Assembly: GCA_963989245.1 (NCBI GenBank)
Contig: CAXDII010000380.1
Location: forward strand, 748,001-812,000
Direction: 5' to 3'
DNA from: Nansenia antarctica
Lineage: Eukaryota > Chordata > Actinopteri > Argentiniformes > Microstomatidae
DNA length: 64,000 nucleotides
Shown: piece after piece, positions 1 through 9,267 of the stretch
Numbering within the stretch: the first letter of the stretch is position 1
Layout: each line of letters opens with the position of its first letter
Made by a program: the position numbers and the translations under genes
Notes under the pieces: model-generated
What the model was told of the DNA's origin: nothing
The model's input: only the letters and a program-made list of their open reading frames with translations
The model's database searches: none

Positions 1-918
1 TACTGACTCAGCCATAGAGGAATTATTTTCCTTTGAGGATGAGGATGACCCCTCTGCTACTGCTGAAAGTGAAGTTATGGATTATCTCAAATCAGGAGGA
101 CAAGGGATGGACACTCTTAATGGATTTCCACGGATAAAGAACATTTCACTCAAATACAATGCAGCCACTCCATCCAGCGCCCCCGTAGAGAGACTGTTTA
201 GCCTGGGGAAGCTCGTCTTCACTCCAAAGAGGAACAGGCTCTCTGACCAGAAGTTTGAAAAGCTTCTGCTTTTAAGATACAATCACTGGTTTAATGGCTA
301 GGATGGTTAGATGACTGGGTTGGCTGGATGAATGAATGCATGCATGGATGGATGAGTGTTAGGAAGGAGTGTATGGATGGATTTCAGTACTACTTTAAAA
401 GCACTTCATATTGTTTAACTGTTTACTTTTGTTGTGTTGAAAATACTTGAAGTTACAGTCTGTCTACCAGTTGAACTTGTGTGACAGTTTGATTTATTTA
501 ATTTACACAACAAAGATTTAAAAGCACTTCATATTGTTAAATGTTTACTTTTGTAATGAAGAAAATACTTGAAGTACAGTATATACTGTATACCAGTTGT
601 GGTCTGTTGAAGTGCAATAAATATGAAAAGTTCCCTGCAAATCCAAATTATTTTCTTCCTGATAGGGAGACTTTGGTCCCCTAGATGGCACATTTATCTT
701 CTAATCTGGCAGTGGGTAAGCTTTTCCTTGTCACATTTGGCTGACTGACACCACGGCTAGCCCACTGCACCGTGGTAAAAAGTAACGCAATAGTTACTTT
801 CCCTAGTAACTAGTTACTTTTATAATGAAGTAATTCAGTTACTAACTCAGTTACTTTTTTGGATAAGTAACTAGTAACTATAACTAATTACTTTTTTAAA
901 GTAACGTGCCCAACACTG
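1..918 (+). mobile_element. hAT transposon, 3' end only
   Basis: This is the right-hand end of a hAT DNA transposon that starts before the window. It contains the end of the transposase, an AATAAA-like signal near 617, and a subterminal zone (about 775-905) of repeated GTTACTTT/AAAGTAAC blocks. It ends in CCCAACACTG at 918, the inverse of the CAGTGTTG terminus seen at 27542, where a related copy starts. The 8-bp target duplication cannot be tested because the other end is missing. The call is firm for superfamily and less so for the exact boundary. Confidence 0.8.
2..301 (+). pseudogene. hAT transposase C-terminus (hATC dimerisation domain), partial
   Basis: The frame is open from the window edge to a TAG at 299-301, about 99 codons. 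An acidic stretch (EEDDP-like) is followed by the hATC signature SSAPVERLFS and then NRLSD, FEKLLLLRYN. In this family the hATC domain forms the transposase dimer and is the last part of the protein. The same motifs, slightly different, end the transposase at 28124-28633, so the two are the same family. The catalytic part lies outside the window, so whether the gene is intact cannot be judged. I annotate it as a partial copy. Confidence 0.85.
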
Positions 919-1175
919 CTCTGCAAGCAAACAGGCTTTCTTAGAACATCAAGAAGTATACTTCAACTTTAGCAGCTCTCTTGTATCTGGTCTAGGAAAG
1001 TGCTATCAAGTTGGGGTATGACTCTGGATGTAATGACCACAATGCTTTCAAAGCCCAACAATTACCTATGGCAAGTATCATTATGGGGTGTAATACCAGG
1101 TCAACTCTTGACTAAAAAGGACATGGTTATAGTATAGCATTCTTTCTTGAGATCACTGTAAGCTTTTAATAGGAA
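919..1175. other. No gene seen; spacer of tRNA-type repeat
   Basis: Between the hAT end and the tRNA-Ala-like sequence I see no coding signal. The last 50 bases (about 1125-1175) resemble the 50 bases before the second tRNA-Ala stub (about 1700-1752), including the shared block ATTCTTTCTTG and GATCACTGTA. This suggests a duplicated tRNA-cluster spacer. Confidence 0.4.
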
Positions 1176-1247
1176 GGGGAATTACCTCAAATGGTAGAGC
1201 GCTAGCTTAGCATGCGAGAAGTAGCGGGATCGATGCCGCATTCTCCA
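1176..1247 (+). pseudogene. tRNA-Ala(AGC)-like pseudogene
   Basis: The 72 bases follow the tRNA-Ala plan: acceptor arm GGGGAAT pairs with ATTCTCC, and the anticodon loop TTAGCAT carries AGC. Three defects are visible. The D-stem reads CCTC against GAGC, the anticodon stem has an A-G mismatch (CTAGC/GCGAG), and the T-arm has lost one base (CCGC where four pairs plus a fifth are needed). The broken T-arm also damages the internal B box. I therefore call it a decayed tRNA gene rather than a working one. Confidence 0.75.
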
Positions 1248-1601
1248 ATTGTATTTTGACACAAGCCCACCGCCGGATTGAACGGACACATGGAGAACAG
1301 CAGGCCTATTCCTTTCTTGTAAAGTATGTCCCCCATAATTTGTGTCGAAACATTGCTTCACAGTAAATGCTTGCGTGTGGAAAGTGACCTTTTCTGAACC
1401 TCATGTAAAGATTCTTTGTAAGCCTGATGTTTATACTCCATGGGAATATGTTCAGTAAAATAGCCACAGGTGTGTGTTGAAGGTGGACATCTAAACTTGA
1501 TGAGGGACTAGGGCTATTATAGTACAGTTGCTTCAACCAAGGAGTTACGGCATTGCTTATTTCAAGACATATGCAGAGGGCCATGGAAACCTCCAGAGTA
1601 T
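1248..1601. other. No gene seen
   Basis: This is spacer between the tRNA-Ala-like and tRNA-Ile sequences. A short minus-strand frame here has no recognisable domain, and I treat it as chance. Confidence 0.5.
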
Positions 1602-1675
1602 TGGCCAGTACGGGTATCGAACCCGCGACCTTCGCGTTATTAGCACGACGCTCTAACCAACTGAGCTAACCGGCC
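1602..1675 (-). tRNA. tRNA-Ile (anticodon AAT)
   Basis: Read on the minus strand, this gives a complete 74-base cloverleaf. The acceptor stem is GGCCGGT/ACTGGCC with A as discriminator, the D-stem GCTC/GAGC, the anticodon stem TCGTG/CGCGA around loop CTAATAA (anticodon AAT, Ile), and the T-stem GCGGG/CCCGT around TTCGATA. Only G-U wobbles are needed. The A box (TAGCTCAGTTGG) and B box (GGTTCGATACC) fit RNA polymerase III promoters. No run of four T follows within about 50 bases, so correct termination, and thus expression, is uncertain. It may be a structurally good copy in a dying cluster. Confidence 0.85.
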
Positions 1676-1752
1676 ATGCACTGCTTGACTCAAAAAGACA
1701 CTGTTAAAATATACCATTCTTTCTTGCGATCACTGTAGCCTTGTGATAGGAA

Positions 1753-1774
1753 GTGGAATTAGCTCAAATGGCAG
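1753..1774 (+). pseudogene. tRNA-Ala 5' stub, truncated
   Basis: About 22 bases match the start of tRNA-Ala (acceptor strand and D-arm, TTAGCTCAAATGG), then stop abruptly at a T-rich LINE-tail-like sequence. The upstream 50 bases match those before the copy at 1176. It looks like a second unit of a tRNA repeat cut by an insertion or deletion. Confidence 0.6.
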
Positions 1775-2043
1775 TTCCTTTTTTTGATTGATTGAAAACT
1801 TTATTAGAAGATTTGCAGAAGTAGGTACATGAAAGTACATATTACATACAAGGTCAACTAACAGGATAAAAACCCAAGAAAGCCACTGGCTTATTTCAAT
1901 TGGGGTCCTTGATTCTCAATTCATCGTTTCAACCTTCAACTAAGGAGTTATGGTAGTGGTAATTCATTTTGTATCCATTAAGTAAGTGCTACTCTCTGGG
2001 GTAGCAGTAACAGCCACTAGGTGGTGACCATGTGTACCAAGAG
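1775..2043. other. LINE-tail-like sequence and unassigned spacer
   Basis: The stretch at about 1778-1805 reads, on the minus strand, as an AATAAAG followed by a short (ATCA)n microsatellite, the usual 3' end of CR1/L2-type fish LINEs or SINEs. Similar tails lie at 30110 and 32560. I see nothing else in the remainder up to the ACAC duplication at 2044-2047. Confidence 0.4.
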
Positions 2044-2047
2044 ACAC

Positions 2048-2066
2048 TGTAGTGACCGCTCGCTAG
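2048..2066 (+). repeat. Gypsy 5' LTR, first 19 bases
   Basis: This is the fragment of the Gypsy 5' LTR left of the nested retroviral element. It ends in CTAG (2063-2066), repeated at 8980-8983, which is the 4-bp target duplication of the nested element. The same bases open the intact 3' LTR at 13112. Confidence 0.93.
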
Positions 2067-2184
2067 TGTCGTATATTCCTAACCTGTTGGCTACTAAAAT
2101 GAAGAATAGTTATTGAGCAGTTTAAGACCATTTATTCAAAATGCAAAAGTACACAGACATCAAAGATGGACGCTGGTCTGGCAA

Positions 2185-2222
<38 letters not shown>

Positions 2223-2447
2223 AGGGGGACAGAGAGAGAGAGAGAGAGAGAGGGAGCTGCTTGGTCAAGAGGTGAGGGAGAAGAGCGCCAGGGCCAGAGC
2301 CCACATCCTTATTTATAAACTTGGTCAAGATGCAGTCACAGCCAGTGGTCCTATCAGGTCAGGGGGAGGGGCCAGGAGGTCATAAATACCTTGCCCCACA
2401 GTCAGGAGCAAACATATAGGCCCATTATTAAGTACAAATAAACTACA
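2067..2447 (-). repeat. 3' LTR of the RT-less retroviral element
   Basis: 381 bp, near-identical to 8595-8979. On the minus strand it begins TGTAGTTTATTTG and ends ATATACGACA. Two GA-repeat tracts (about 2186-2252) account for the 4-base length difference from the other LTR. A TATA-like TTTATAAATAAG lies about 2306-2318 on the minus strand. Confidence 0.93.
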
Positions 2448-2459
2448 GATTCCCCCCTC
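2448..2459 (-). promoter_or_regulatory. Polypurine tract
   Basis: On the minus strand, GAGGGGGGAATC lies directly before the 3' LTR, the expected place of the plus-strand DNA primer of a retroelement. It fixes the element's orientation. Confidence 0.85.
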
Positions 2460-3066
2460 GGAATACCCAGAGGGTGTTCCGAAACTAAATGACCACAAAA
2501 CAAAAACAAAAACACAAAACCCCACCGACTGCAACTAAGAAACCAAAGAAAAAAAAAAATTTAAAAAATAAACAACATGTCAACACACAACACAAGAAAC
2601 ATAATAACACAGACCAACCCAGCACCAGTACCAGCAACCAAAGATATCATATAAACCAAATACAAAACAATTAACAATAAAAAAGAATCCTAAAAATAAC
2701 AATACAAATTAAACTAAACACAGTTCATCATGCACAAATCAATACAGAAACTTCCAACGACCGATGTTTTCTTTGTCCTTGAAGCGTCAGGGTCAGAGGT
2801 TGCTAGCACTTGAACCCAGTTGGAGAACAGCCTTTACCGCTGTCTCAGATTGATAACACTTTCATAGTCAGGAGCTTCCATTTTCGTTGCGCTAGGAACA
2901 GAACCTCTTTCCTATCTTTGCATAACCACCACATCACTTCTCAACTGACATCAATCACACAAATACACAAACAATACACAAATAATGACATTCAGTTATC
3001 ATAACACATAATTCCCCAACAGTAAGCACAGGACAAAGGGAATGCATTAATGCATAGATCTTCACC
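2460..3066 (-). other. Non-coding 3' region of the retroviral element
   Basis: The 600 bases between the end of the pol-derived frame and the polypurine tract are T-rich on the element strand (A-rich as printed). They hold no frame that I can relate to env. An env gene would be expected here in an autonomous retrovirus. Confidence 0.6.
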
Positions 3067-4962
3067 TCAGATGAGGACTAGTCTTCTGAAAAGTTCATTA
3101 ACGTGGACTGAGTGACTGATTTTCCAAAAACAGTCAATGAGGCCCTGCCTCCTAAGAAAGTCAAAAATCATGTCTGCTATAATAGGTGCTCCTATCTTAG
3201 CAAAATAAGTTTCCCATGCCCCTAAGACCGTTTCCAGCCATGCTATCATCTGCTGTCCATTCCCGTCGTTCCCTTTGATCTGCTGCTTCACTACCCTATT
3301 CATAGTCTTTAATCTTTTCCTAACTGGTCGTCGTCCGTCAGTGTCATTGAGGTTCAGGCAGCCGCCTGGTCCCCTCCCACGCTGATCAAGGTCTGGGGAG
3401 TCGCCCTCAGCATCATCTGAAGCATGGTGCAGGCACTCGCCAGCATCCCCAGTAGCACAGGTGTCCAGGCTTTGGACACTCCCAGGCTGGACCTCCAGAC
3501 TGTCAACACTCTCTGCTTCGTTGGTTTCTGGTTCATTGGCATCTGGACAGCTTTCCACTGTCCCCTCGGTTTCAGGCACTGCCGGTAATGTCACTGGCTG
3601 TAACACTGGCATTGCCACTGGCTCAGGCAACACCACAGCATCTCGTCGTAGCTCCTCCTTCTCAGGTTCTCTGGGGACCTCGGCACCTGTTGGCACAACA
3701 TCCTGCCTACTCTGTACATCCACCCCCCTGTCCACCACCCGTGGCCCTATTGGGGTAGGGATATGCCCAGACACCACTGGTGTACCCACTCTGATGTTGT
3801 TTCTCCAACAGACCCCACATTGACCTAAAGCATGGTCAATCTGTTCCATCAAATATGGACTCCAAAACCCATATTCCTTGGTGATCTTGCGTCTTACCTC
3901 CCCCCTAGCCACATGTGCTAATCCATGAGCTTCCCGTATTAACATGCCTATTAAATCTGAGGGTGCTACAACCAACCCCTCATGATTCCTCCATAGACCT
4001 GTGTCATCCTGACTTGCCCCCCTTGCTAGCCAAACGTTCTTGTCTAACGTAGTTACTCTACTCTGTAACATCAATAAATCCTCAAGTGCGACCATGCCCT
4101 GTAATTGCTTTTCATGTGTGACCAGAAGACCTTTACCTGCCTTGTCTGCTCCTGTAATGGCTTTGGCTGCATCTTCTGCAGCCCTGTTACCTTGTGTGAC
4201 ATGTGATGAGTCAGACCTGTGTGTGGCACACTTCACTATGGCTAATTCCTTTGGCTTCATCATGGCTTGTAACAGCTTCATGATCTGTGCGTGATGCTGT
4301 ATAGGCGTACCATCAGTTCTCTTAAAACCCCGCCCCCTCCATACAGCTCCATTAAAATGACAAACATTATGTGCATAGGCAGAGTCGGTGTACACTGTCA
4401 CTCTCCGTCCGGTTCCCAAGTTGCATGCTTCTGTGAGGGCAATCAATTCAGCCAACTGAGCCGAGCAAGGCTGAGGAACTGCCTCAGCCTGTTCTACAAT
4501 AAACTTTGAATTCTGTGCTTTAACTAAGGAATACCCAGCGCACAAAGTTTCTCCTACCCCGTAACAAGACCCATCAACCCAATATTCTATATCAGCTCCC
4601 TTTAAAGGCAAAGCTTGTAGGTCTGTTCTATGCTTAATCACTCTGGCTGTCGATGGAATCTGAGCACCGGATGGCACCGTCACCTGACAGTCGTCAGGTG
4701 TGCATTTTACTGTACAGTTCAATTGGCATAGAGCATCTCTCCCTAGCAGCCCTGTTGGCGTGTGTTCTGACACAAGTGTTGACAGAGTTGCTCTCTGTCC
4801 CTTGTACTCTAAGTCTACAAGCTCAGTTGTAGGAATCAGCTGTTTAATTCCCTCAAATCCGATTGTCTTCACATATTCTCTAGACATAGGGAGGTGCGTG
4901 GCGCCTTCAGGCTTCTGTGTCACCACCAGCTGGCACCTCCCACTCGGATCTTCCGGGCACCC
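3067..4962 (-). CDS. pol: Chimeric pol frame: partial protease, RNase H, integrase zinc finger
   Basis: The frame is open from about 4962, with its first GTG at 4926 and no obvious ATG, so it is probably made by frameshift or readthrough after gag. Counted from 4926, residues about 20-80 match the second half of a retropepsin (GLLGRDAL near 59-66); the DTG active-site half is absent. RNase H follows directly, with D118, E160, D181 and D252 in the expected contexts (VDGS, AELIAL, YTDSA, AAED). Integrase HHCC is at H334, H338, C370 and C373. The integrase core is missing; a 150-residue acidic, proline-rich stretch follows, then about 80 residues that I cannot place firmly (possibly env-derived). 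The in-frame loss of RT and core while 600 codons stay open is unusual. Confidence 0.8.
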   Translation of the reverse strand, partial: GCPEDPSGRCQLVVTQKPEGATHLPMSREYVKTIGFEGIKQLIPTTELVDLEYKGQRATLSTLVSEHTPTGLLGRDALCQLNCTVKCTPDDCQVTVPSGAQIPSTARVIKHRTDLQALPLKGADIEYWVDGSCYGVGETLCAGYSLVKAQNSKFIVEQAEAVPQPCSAQLAELIALTEACNLGTGRRVTVYTDSAYAHNVCHFNGAVWRGRGFKRTDGTPIQHHAQIMKLLQAMMKPKELAIVKCATHRSDSSHVTQGNRAAEDAAKAITGADKAGKGLLVTHEKQLQGMVALEDLLMLQSRVTTLDKNVWLARGASQDDTGLWRNHEGLVVAPSDLIGMLIREAHGLAHVARGEVRRKITKEYGFWSPYLMEQIDHALGQCGVCWRNNIRVGTPVVSGHIPTPIGPRVVDRGVDVQSRQDVVPTGAEVPREPEKEELRRDAVVLPEPVAMPVLQPVTLPAVPETEGTVESCPDANEPETNEAESVDSLEVQPGSVQSLDTCATGDAGECLHHASDDAEGDSPDLDQRGRGPGGCLNLNDTDGRRPVRKRLKTMNRVVKQQIKGNDGNGQQMIAWLETVLGAWETYFAKIGAPIIADMIFDFLRRQGLIDCFWKISHSVHVNELFRRLVLI

Positions 4963-4997
4963 CTATAGGCCAGCTGCTGGGCCTCCGTAAGGGTTCA

Positions 4998-6710
4998 TCA
5001 CTCCTGGAGCAGGTGTAGTAGGAGGCCAATATCCTCCTCCTTGGCTCCCCCCTGGGGCCTGTTGCAGCAGGTACAGGCTAGATGTCCATTCTGGTCGCAT
5101 TGGTAACACGGTTCTAGCATCTTCTTCCCTGCTGCTGTCCATCCCCCTGGTGGTGGTCCTTGGCCAGGCTGTGTGTACATCTGGTATGGAACCGCTTGCA
5201 CCCCTGGTGGCCCTTGTGGGTATGGATACCCCCCTTGTGGCCCCTGTGGGTAGGACTGGTAAGTAGCAGGATACCCCCCTTGTGGCCCCTGTGAGTAGAA
5301 CTGGTAAGTAGCAGTCTGCACTCCAGGTGGCTGTTGCTGTGGGGCTAAAGCCTGCACTCCCTCTATGTTCCTCTCGCTTTCAGTCAATTGCAAATGAGTC
5401 AATATTCTGAGGGATTCTTCGTCTCGTGCCTTCTGTATCTGAATGTTCTTTCGATATAACTCAACTTGATGAGCTACGTGGTCTATATAAACAGCTTTGT
5501 TCATGTGTCGTAGCCCCACCACTTCTGCTAGCTTATCCTTAACTGGGGTAGGAAGCCCTTCTTGTATTTTTTCCCTGATTATGGATTTTTCTAAGGGGTT
5601 ATCTTCAGCGTCTTTCCCTGTCACACTTCTCCATTGAGAGTGCACACGGGCAACATAACCCCTGGGATTCTCATCCCCCCCCAGTGGCTTCACAATGATA
5701 TTGTCTGGGTGAATGTGAGTAGGGTAGGTCTCTCTGATTGCTTTCCACAGCCTGCCTCTGTTTGCTGCGAAGAGCTCTGGATCATAAACTGATGTATTGA
5801 TATATCTATGAAGTCCTGCCTTCATCAATATTTCCTGCATTGTATCCAATCCTGCAATAAAAGCTAAGAGTCTTTTCAGGTCTCCCATCGCGGCCTGCGT
5901 TCCTGTCAGTATCACGTCGACCTCTCGCGTCCACGAATGTCCTCCCTCTTGAAGAACGGGGAGTTTCTCGATCACTTCAGACAGATCTGTATGATGCCAC
6001 GGATGATATTCCATCTTGTTACCCCGAATCAGCACTGGACAGTTCTTTAATGTATTTGATGACATTCGGTGACAATCTCCCTCTTTCTCCGGGCGTCTTC
6101 TCCCACCTTTCCTTTCGGCTGTGGCTATCATCTTCCAGACCTGCGCGTTGTAGCCTCCATCTGCATTGTCGTCATCACTTGAGTCTTCACTGCCATCTTC
6201 GCTGTCATCTTCCTCGTCACTCCTGTCGTCCCCTTTTCCCCTTGGCTCCTTCTTCTTCTGGGAATGATCCTCCAGTGCCTTAGCATATGGAGGGGGACTG
6301 GAGGCAGGACACAGGTCTGGGGATGAAATGTTCAATTTCTGTTCCAGTGTTCTGGCCAATTCTTTTTTCTTTTCCGGTTCCATCTGAGCTATTTTCTGTC
6401 CCTCTACCTTAAAGAGGTCTAAGATGTCTAATTCTAACTTGCGTTTCTCTGACCTATCTTTCCCTTTCTGATTTGCCTTGTGTACAGTGATAAGTATCTC
6501 CAATGTTGCAATTAATTGTAAATTAAGGCTGCCCTCTTTCGGCCACGGCTGTTCAATGTATGCCCAACGGCTATTCCATTTCGTTGACATTTTGCTAATT
6601 TCCCTAACAAGAGGATTCATTTTTTCCACTATAGCCATAGGGGATAACGTAGCCAACATTCCACGATGTTCACTAATATCTTTTAACAGCTTCGTTGAAT
6701 TCGACCCCAT
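4998..6710 (-). CDS. gag: Retroviral Gag-like polyprotein
   Basis: 570 codons starting MGSNSTK, a typical N-myristoylation signal, which fits assembly at the membrane. The start is the first ATG of the frame. A PPPY late-domain motif lies near residue 140, then a Lys/Glu/Ser/Asp-rich charged zone (about 145-190). The capsid-like middle contains REKIQEGLPTPVKDKL, like gammaretroviral capsid. Near the C-terminus are repeated QGPQGGY segments and one CCHC knuckle (CYQC...H...C). The frame ends at a double TGA just before the pol frame, which lies in another phase. No internal break is seen. The relation is to gamma/epsilon-type retroviral Gag. Confidence 0.88.
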   Translation of the reverse strand: MGSNSTKLLKDISEHRGMLATLSPMAIVEKMNPLVREISKMSTKWNSRWAYIEQPWPKEGSLNLQLIATLEILITVHKANQKGKDRSEKRKLELDILDLFKVEGQKIAQMEPEKKKELARTLEQKLNISSPDLCPASSPPPYAKALEDHSQKKKEPRGKGDDRSDEEDDSEDGSEDSSDDDNADGGYNAQVWKMIATAERKGGRRRPEKEGDCHRMSSNTLKNCPVLIRGNKMEYHPWHHTDLSEVIEKLPVLQEGGHSWTREVDVILTGTQAAMGDLKRLLAFIAGLDTMQEILMKAGLHRYINTSVYDPELFAANRGRLWKAIRETYPTHIHPDNIIVKPLGGDENPRGYVARVHSQWRSVTGKDAEDNPLEKSIIREKIQEGLPTPVKDKLAEVVGLRHMNKAVYIDHVAHQVELYRKNIQIQKARDEESLRILTHLQLTESERNIEGVQALAPQQQPPGVQTATYQFYSQGPQGGYPATYQSYPQGPQGGYPYPQGPPGVQAVPYQMYTQPGQGPPPGGWTAAGKKMLEPCYQCDQNGHLACTCCNRPQGGAKEEDIGLLLHLLQE

Positions 6711-8574
6711 TCTACTTTGCTCAATATGCTGACAATATTCTATATTAGATAAGGTGTACGCTTCTTACAACCCACCTTATTTTGTCTTGTTTGCTAAACA
6801 AATGCTAGTCCAATATAACTGTATTAACCATCCCCACAAAAACCCTGCAACTTCAGAATAACAGACTTGCCTCTTGTGTATGTCAGTGCAGTATTAACTT
6901 AAATCTAATAGCTGTGTAAGTACTTTATACTTAAATGTGTTTCCTAATTGTTTATGAATATGTGTCACTTGATTACTCATTCAATACTAATTACAGTTCT
7001 GGTCAACACAATTATTAAATCACAAAGGCTGGTCACACCTAAGTATTCACTGATCCACAAAAACCCTTTTACTGCTCAACTATCAAATATGTACTATTCT
7101 GCTATTCCTTAATCAAACACTGTGGAAATGACCTAACTAAAATAAAAGATGTAAATTACAAATATTAATTATAACCTGTAAAGAAATCGACTTGTTATTT
7201 GGAAAAGAATGAATGATTAATTATTAATTACAATCTGTAAAGAAATCGACTATTATCGACACAAAGAAATGGTTATTATTAGATTATCACAAAACAATTG
7301 ATCAAAGTTCTGTGAAACAGAAAATGAAATGATCTGAATAATTAATTCAATCAATTAGTAATTAATTAAATTAATTAAAGTAATATCTAACAATCATCTA
7401 CAAACATCATCAATGAAGGAGGGTTGTATTTCATCAATTTACAGAGAGCCAATGTTTTAAAAATGTCTTGTCGTGCTTTGGCCAGCAGATGGAGCTGTGC
7501 TCCGGCTAACGCGCATCGATTGCGCATGCGCCAGCTCTTCCGTGTAAAATGGCGTCTATGAATGTTCCAACCGTAACTCTAAACTATTAAAAAATACCCC
7601 GCTGATCAATTCACTTTATCTCTCTCTAAAATACTATAGTCTATGTAATGCAACAATCACACGCAACCCCCCTACGTGTCCGAAGCCTAAAGGCCAGAGG
7701 CAGAAAGCAGGCGGCTCAATTTAACAACCCTTTTGTCCTTGAGAAACCACCGCGTGTTTGTAGCCTGCTTTAAAACAATCTCTTTAACACAACTTGTTTT
7801 CATAAACGATTACTTTTCACGACACAGCAATATCAAGATTATCTTTCAATCCAGTTAAACTATTATTTATCTCATCCAAATCTTTCTCATATGTTTTTCA
7901 CTGTTCCTCTAGAAGGTCTCTGTGTGTGTCCTGCGCGTCTGCGCGCGTGTCCTTTCACACAGACAAAGAGTAATGGAGTCTACAGTTCTGCTCATATGTT
8001 TTTCACTGCTACAATAATGCTCTTTCACATATCTTACAAAATAGACTTCATAATCCAGTTACACTTTATCAAATTACAATTTTACACACATCAGACTCTT
8101 TTCTGATCTAATATACTTACAATCAATAATATATACCAGTCCACTTCAAAATGCCTTTATCAGTTTGTTGCTGGCAGTCTACACTTTTTCATATAGACAC
8201 TATTAGAGTACGTCTTCCTCTAATACCAAATTTTACACACATACACGATATTCCATAACACCATGCAAATCAAATTACTCATTTACAAATACCTTACAAA
8301 TTAAATCGTATATTTTCAAATACGGGCTTCTTAACCCGGCTCTCACCCCCAGTTTAAAGACTATGAAAGATGTGTTTCCTTTTCCAACAAGTTACTTTAC
8401 TTTAAACCTTAAAGTTGAAGGTTGTTTTTAGTCTCAAAGAAAACGCTTGAAAACCCAGCTGTTGCACACGCGCCCCTAGCGGTTTAAACAGAAAATAGCG
8501 CTATTTTAATTCTTACCGTCTTCAGAGCCGTGGATTCAGCTTAAGTTTTCAAACGTAGATTCCTTTTTATAGAC
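6711..8574 (-). other. Leader region between primer site and gag
   Basis: A 1.9 kb AT-rich stretch with no recognisable frame. In retroviruses this part holds the packaging signal and splice donor. I cannot define either by eye. Confidence 0.6.
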
Positions 8575-8592
8575 CTCCTGGCTGGCTCGCCA
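8575..8592 (-). promoter_or_regulatory. Primer binding site, tRNA-Arg(ACG)
   Basis: On the minus strand TGGCGAGCCAGCCAGGAG lies two bases inside the 5' LTR. It is complementary to the last 18 bases of vertebrate tRNA-Arg(ACG) including CCA, from my knowledge of that tRNA. Confidence 0.85.
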
Positions 8593-8594
8593 TC

Positions 8595-8712
8595 TGTCGT
8601 ATATTCCTAACCTGTTGGCTACTAAAATGAAGAATAGTTATTGAGCAGTTTAAGACCATTTATTCAAAATGCAAAAGTACACAGACATCAAAGATGGACG
8701 CTGGTCTGGCAA

Positions 8713-8751
<39 letters not shown>

Positions 8752-8979
8752 GAGGGGGACAGAGAGAGAGAGAGAGAGAGAGAGGGAGCTGCTTGGTCAA
8801 GAGGTGAGGGAGAAGAGCGCCAGGGCCAGAGCCCACATCCTTATTTATAAACTTGGTCAAGATGCAGTCACAGCCAGTGGTCCTATCAGGTCAGGGGGAG
8901 GGGCCAGGAGGTCATAAATACCTTGCCCCACAGTCAGGAGCAAACATATAGGCCCATTATTAAGTACAAATAAACTACA
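8595..8979 (-). repeat. 5' LTR of the RT-less retroviral element
   Basis: 385 bp, matching 2067-2447 except for two longer GA tracts. It would drive transcription toward lower coordinates. It is flanked on the right by CTAG (8980-8983), the target duplication. Confidence 0.93.
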
Positions 8980-8983
8980 CTAG

Positions 8984-9220
8984 CAAGCAGAGTATTCGTA
9001 ATTCACGGCGTTCCAGCCTTGTATAAAGCACTGTTGATATGTTTGTGTTTACTCAATCACCCAGGATGCTTAGCGGGTGATATGACGGGATATAAGTGGG
9101 ACAGAGAGGAATGAAAGTTTGTTGTTGTCAGTACGCATGCAGAGAGTGAGAATAAAGCACATGATTGTTTTTCTACCGGCAAACCGACTACATCGTCCTG
9201 TTATTGCCGTCACTCCTACA
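8984..9220 (+). repeat. Gypsy 5' LTR, remaining 237 bases
   Basis: It continues the 5' LTR broken at 2066 and matches 13131-13367 with no difference that I can see. A TATA-like element (GGGATATAAG, about 9087) and AATAAAG (about 9150) lie inside. Confidence 0.93.
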
Positions 9221-9221
9221 T

Positions 9222-9234
9222 TGGTGACCCTGAT
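9222..9234 (+). promoter_or_regulatory. Primer binding site, tRNA-Trp-like
   Basis: TGGTGACCCTGAT one base after the LTR resembles the complement of the tRNA-Trp 3' end (TGGTGACCCCGACG) with a mismatch. CsRn1-clade elements are known to use tRNA-Trp. Confidence 0.65.
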
Positions 9235-9267
9235 ATTCTCTCGAACGTTTTCGGAGATCATTGAAAC

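Larger units (their letters stand above)
2067..8979 (-). mobile_element. Endogenous retrovirus-like element without reverse transcriptase
   Basis: A minus-strand element of 6.9 kb with LTRs of 381 and 385 bp (TG...CA on its own strand), flanked by CTAG duplications. Internal order on the minus strand is 5' LTR, primer site for tRNA-Arg, a 1.9 kb leader, gag (6710-4998), one pol-derived frame (4962-3067), polypurine tract, 3' LTR. The pol frame has the second half of a retropepsin, a complete RNase H and the integrase zinc finger, but no RT, no integrase core and no recognisable full env. The LTRs differ only in the length of a GA microsatellite. It sits inside a Gypsy LTR that is itself young, so it jumped recently despite lacking RT, presumably with proteins supplied by a relative. 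Confidence 0.9.

Noticed and set aside
3067..3700. An env gene at the end of the RT-less element
   Set aside because: The last part of the frame has some hydrophobic and Trp-containing text but no signal peptide, cleavage site or clear membrane anchor, so I did not annotate env there.
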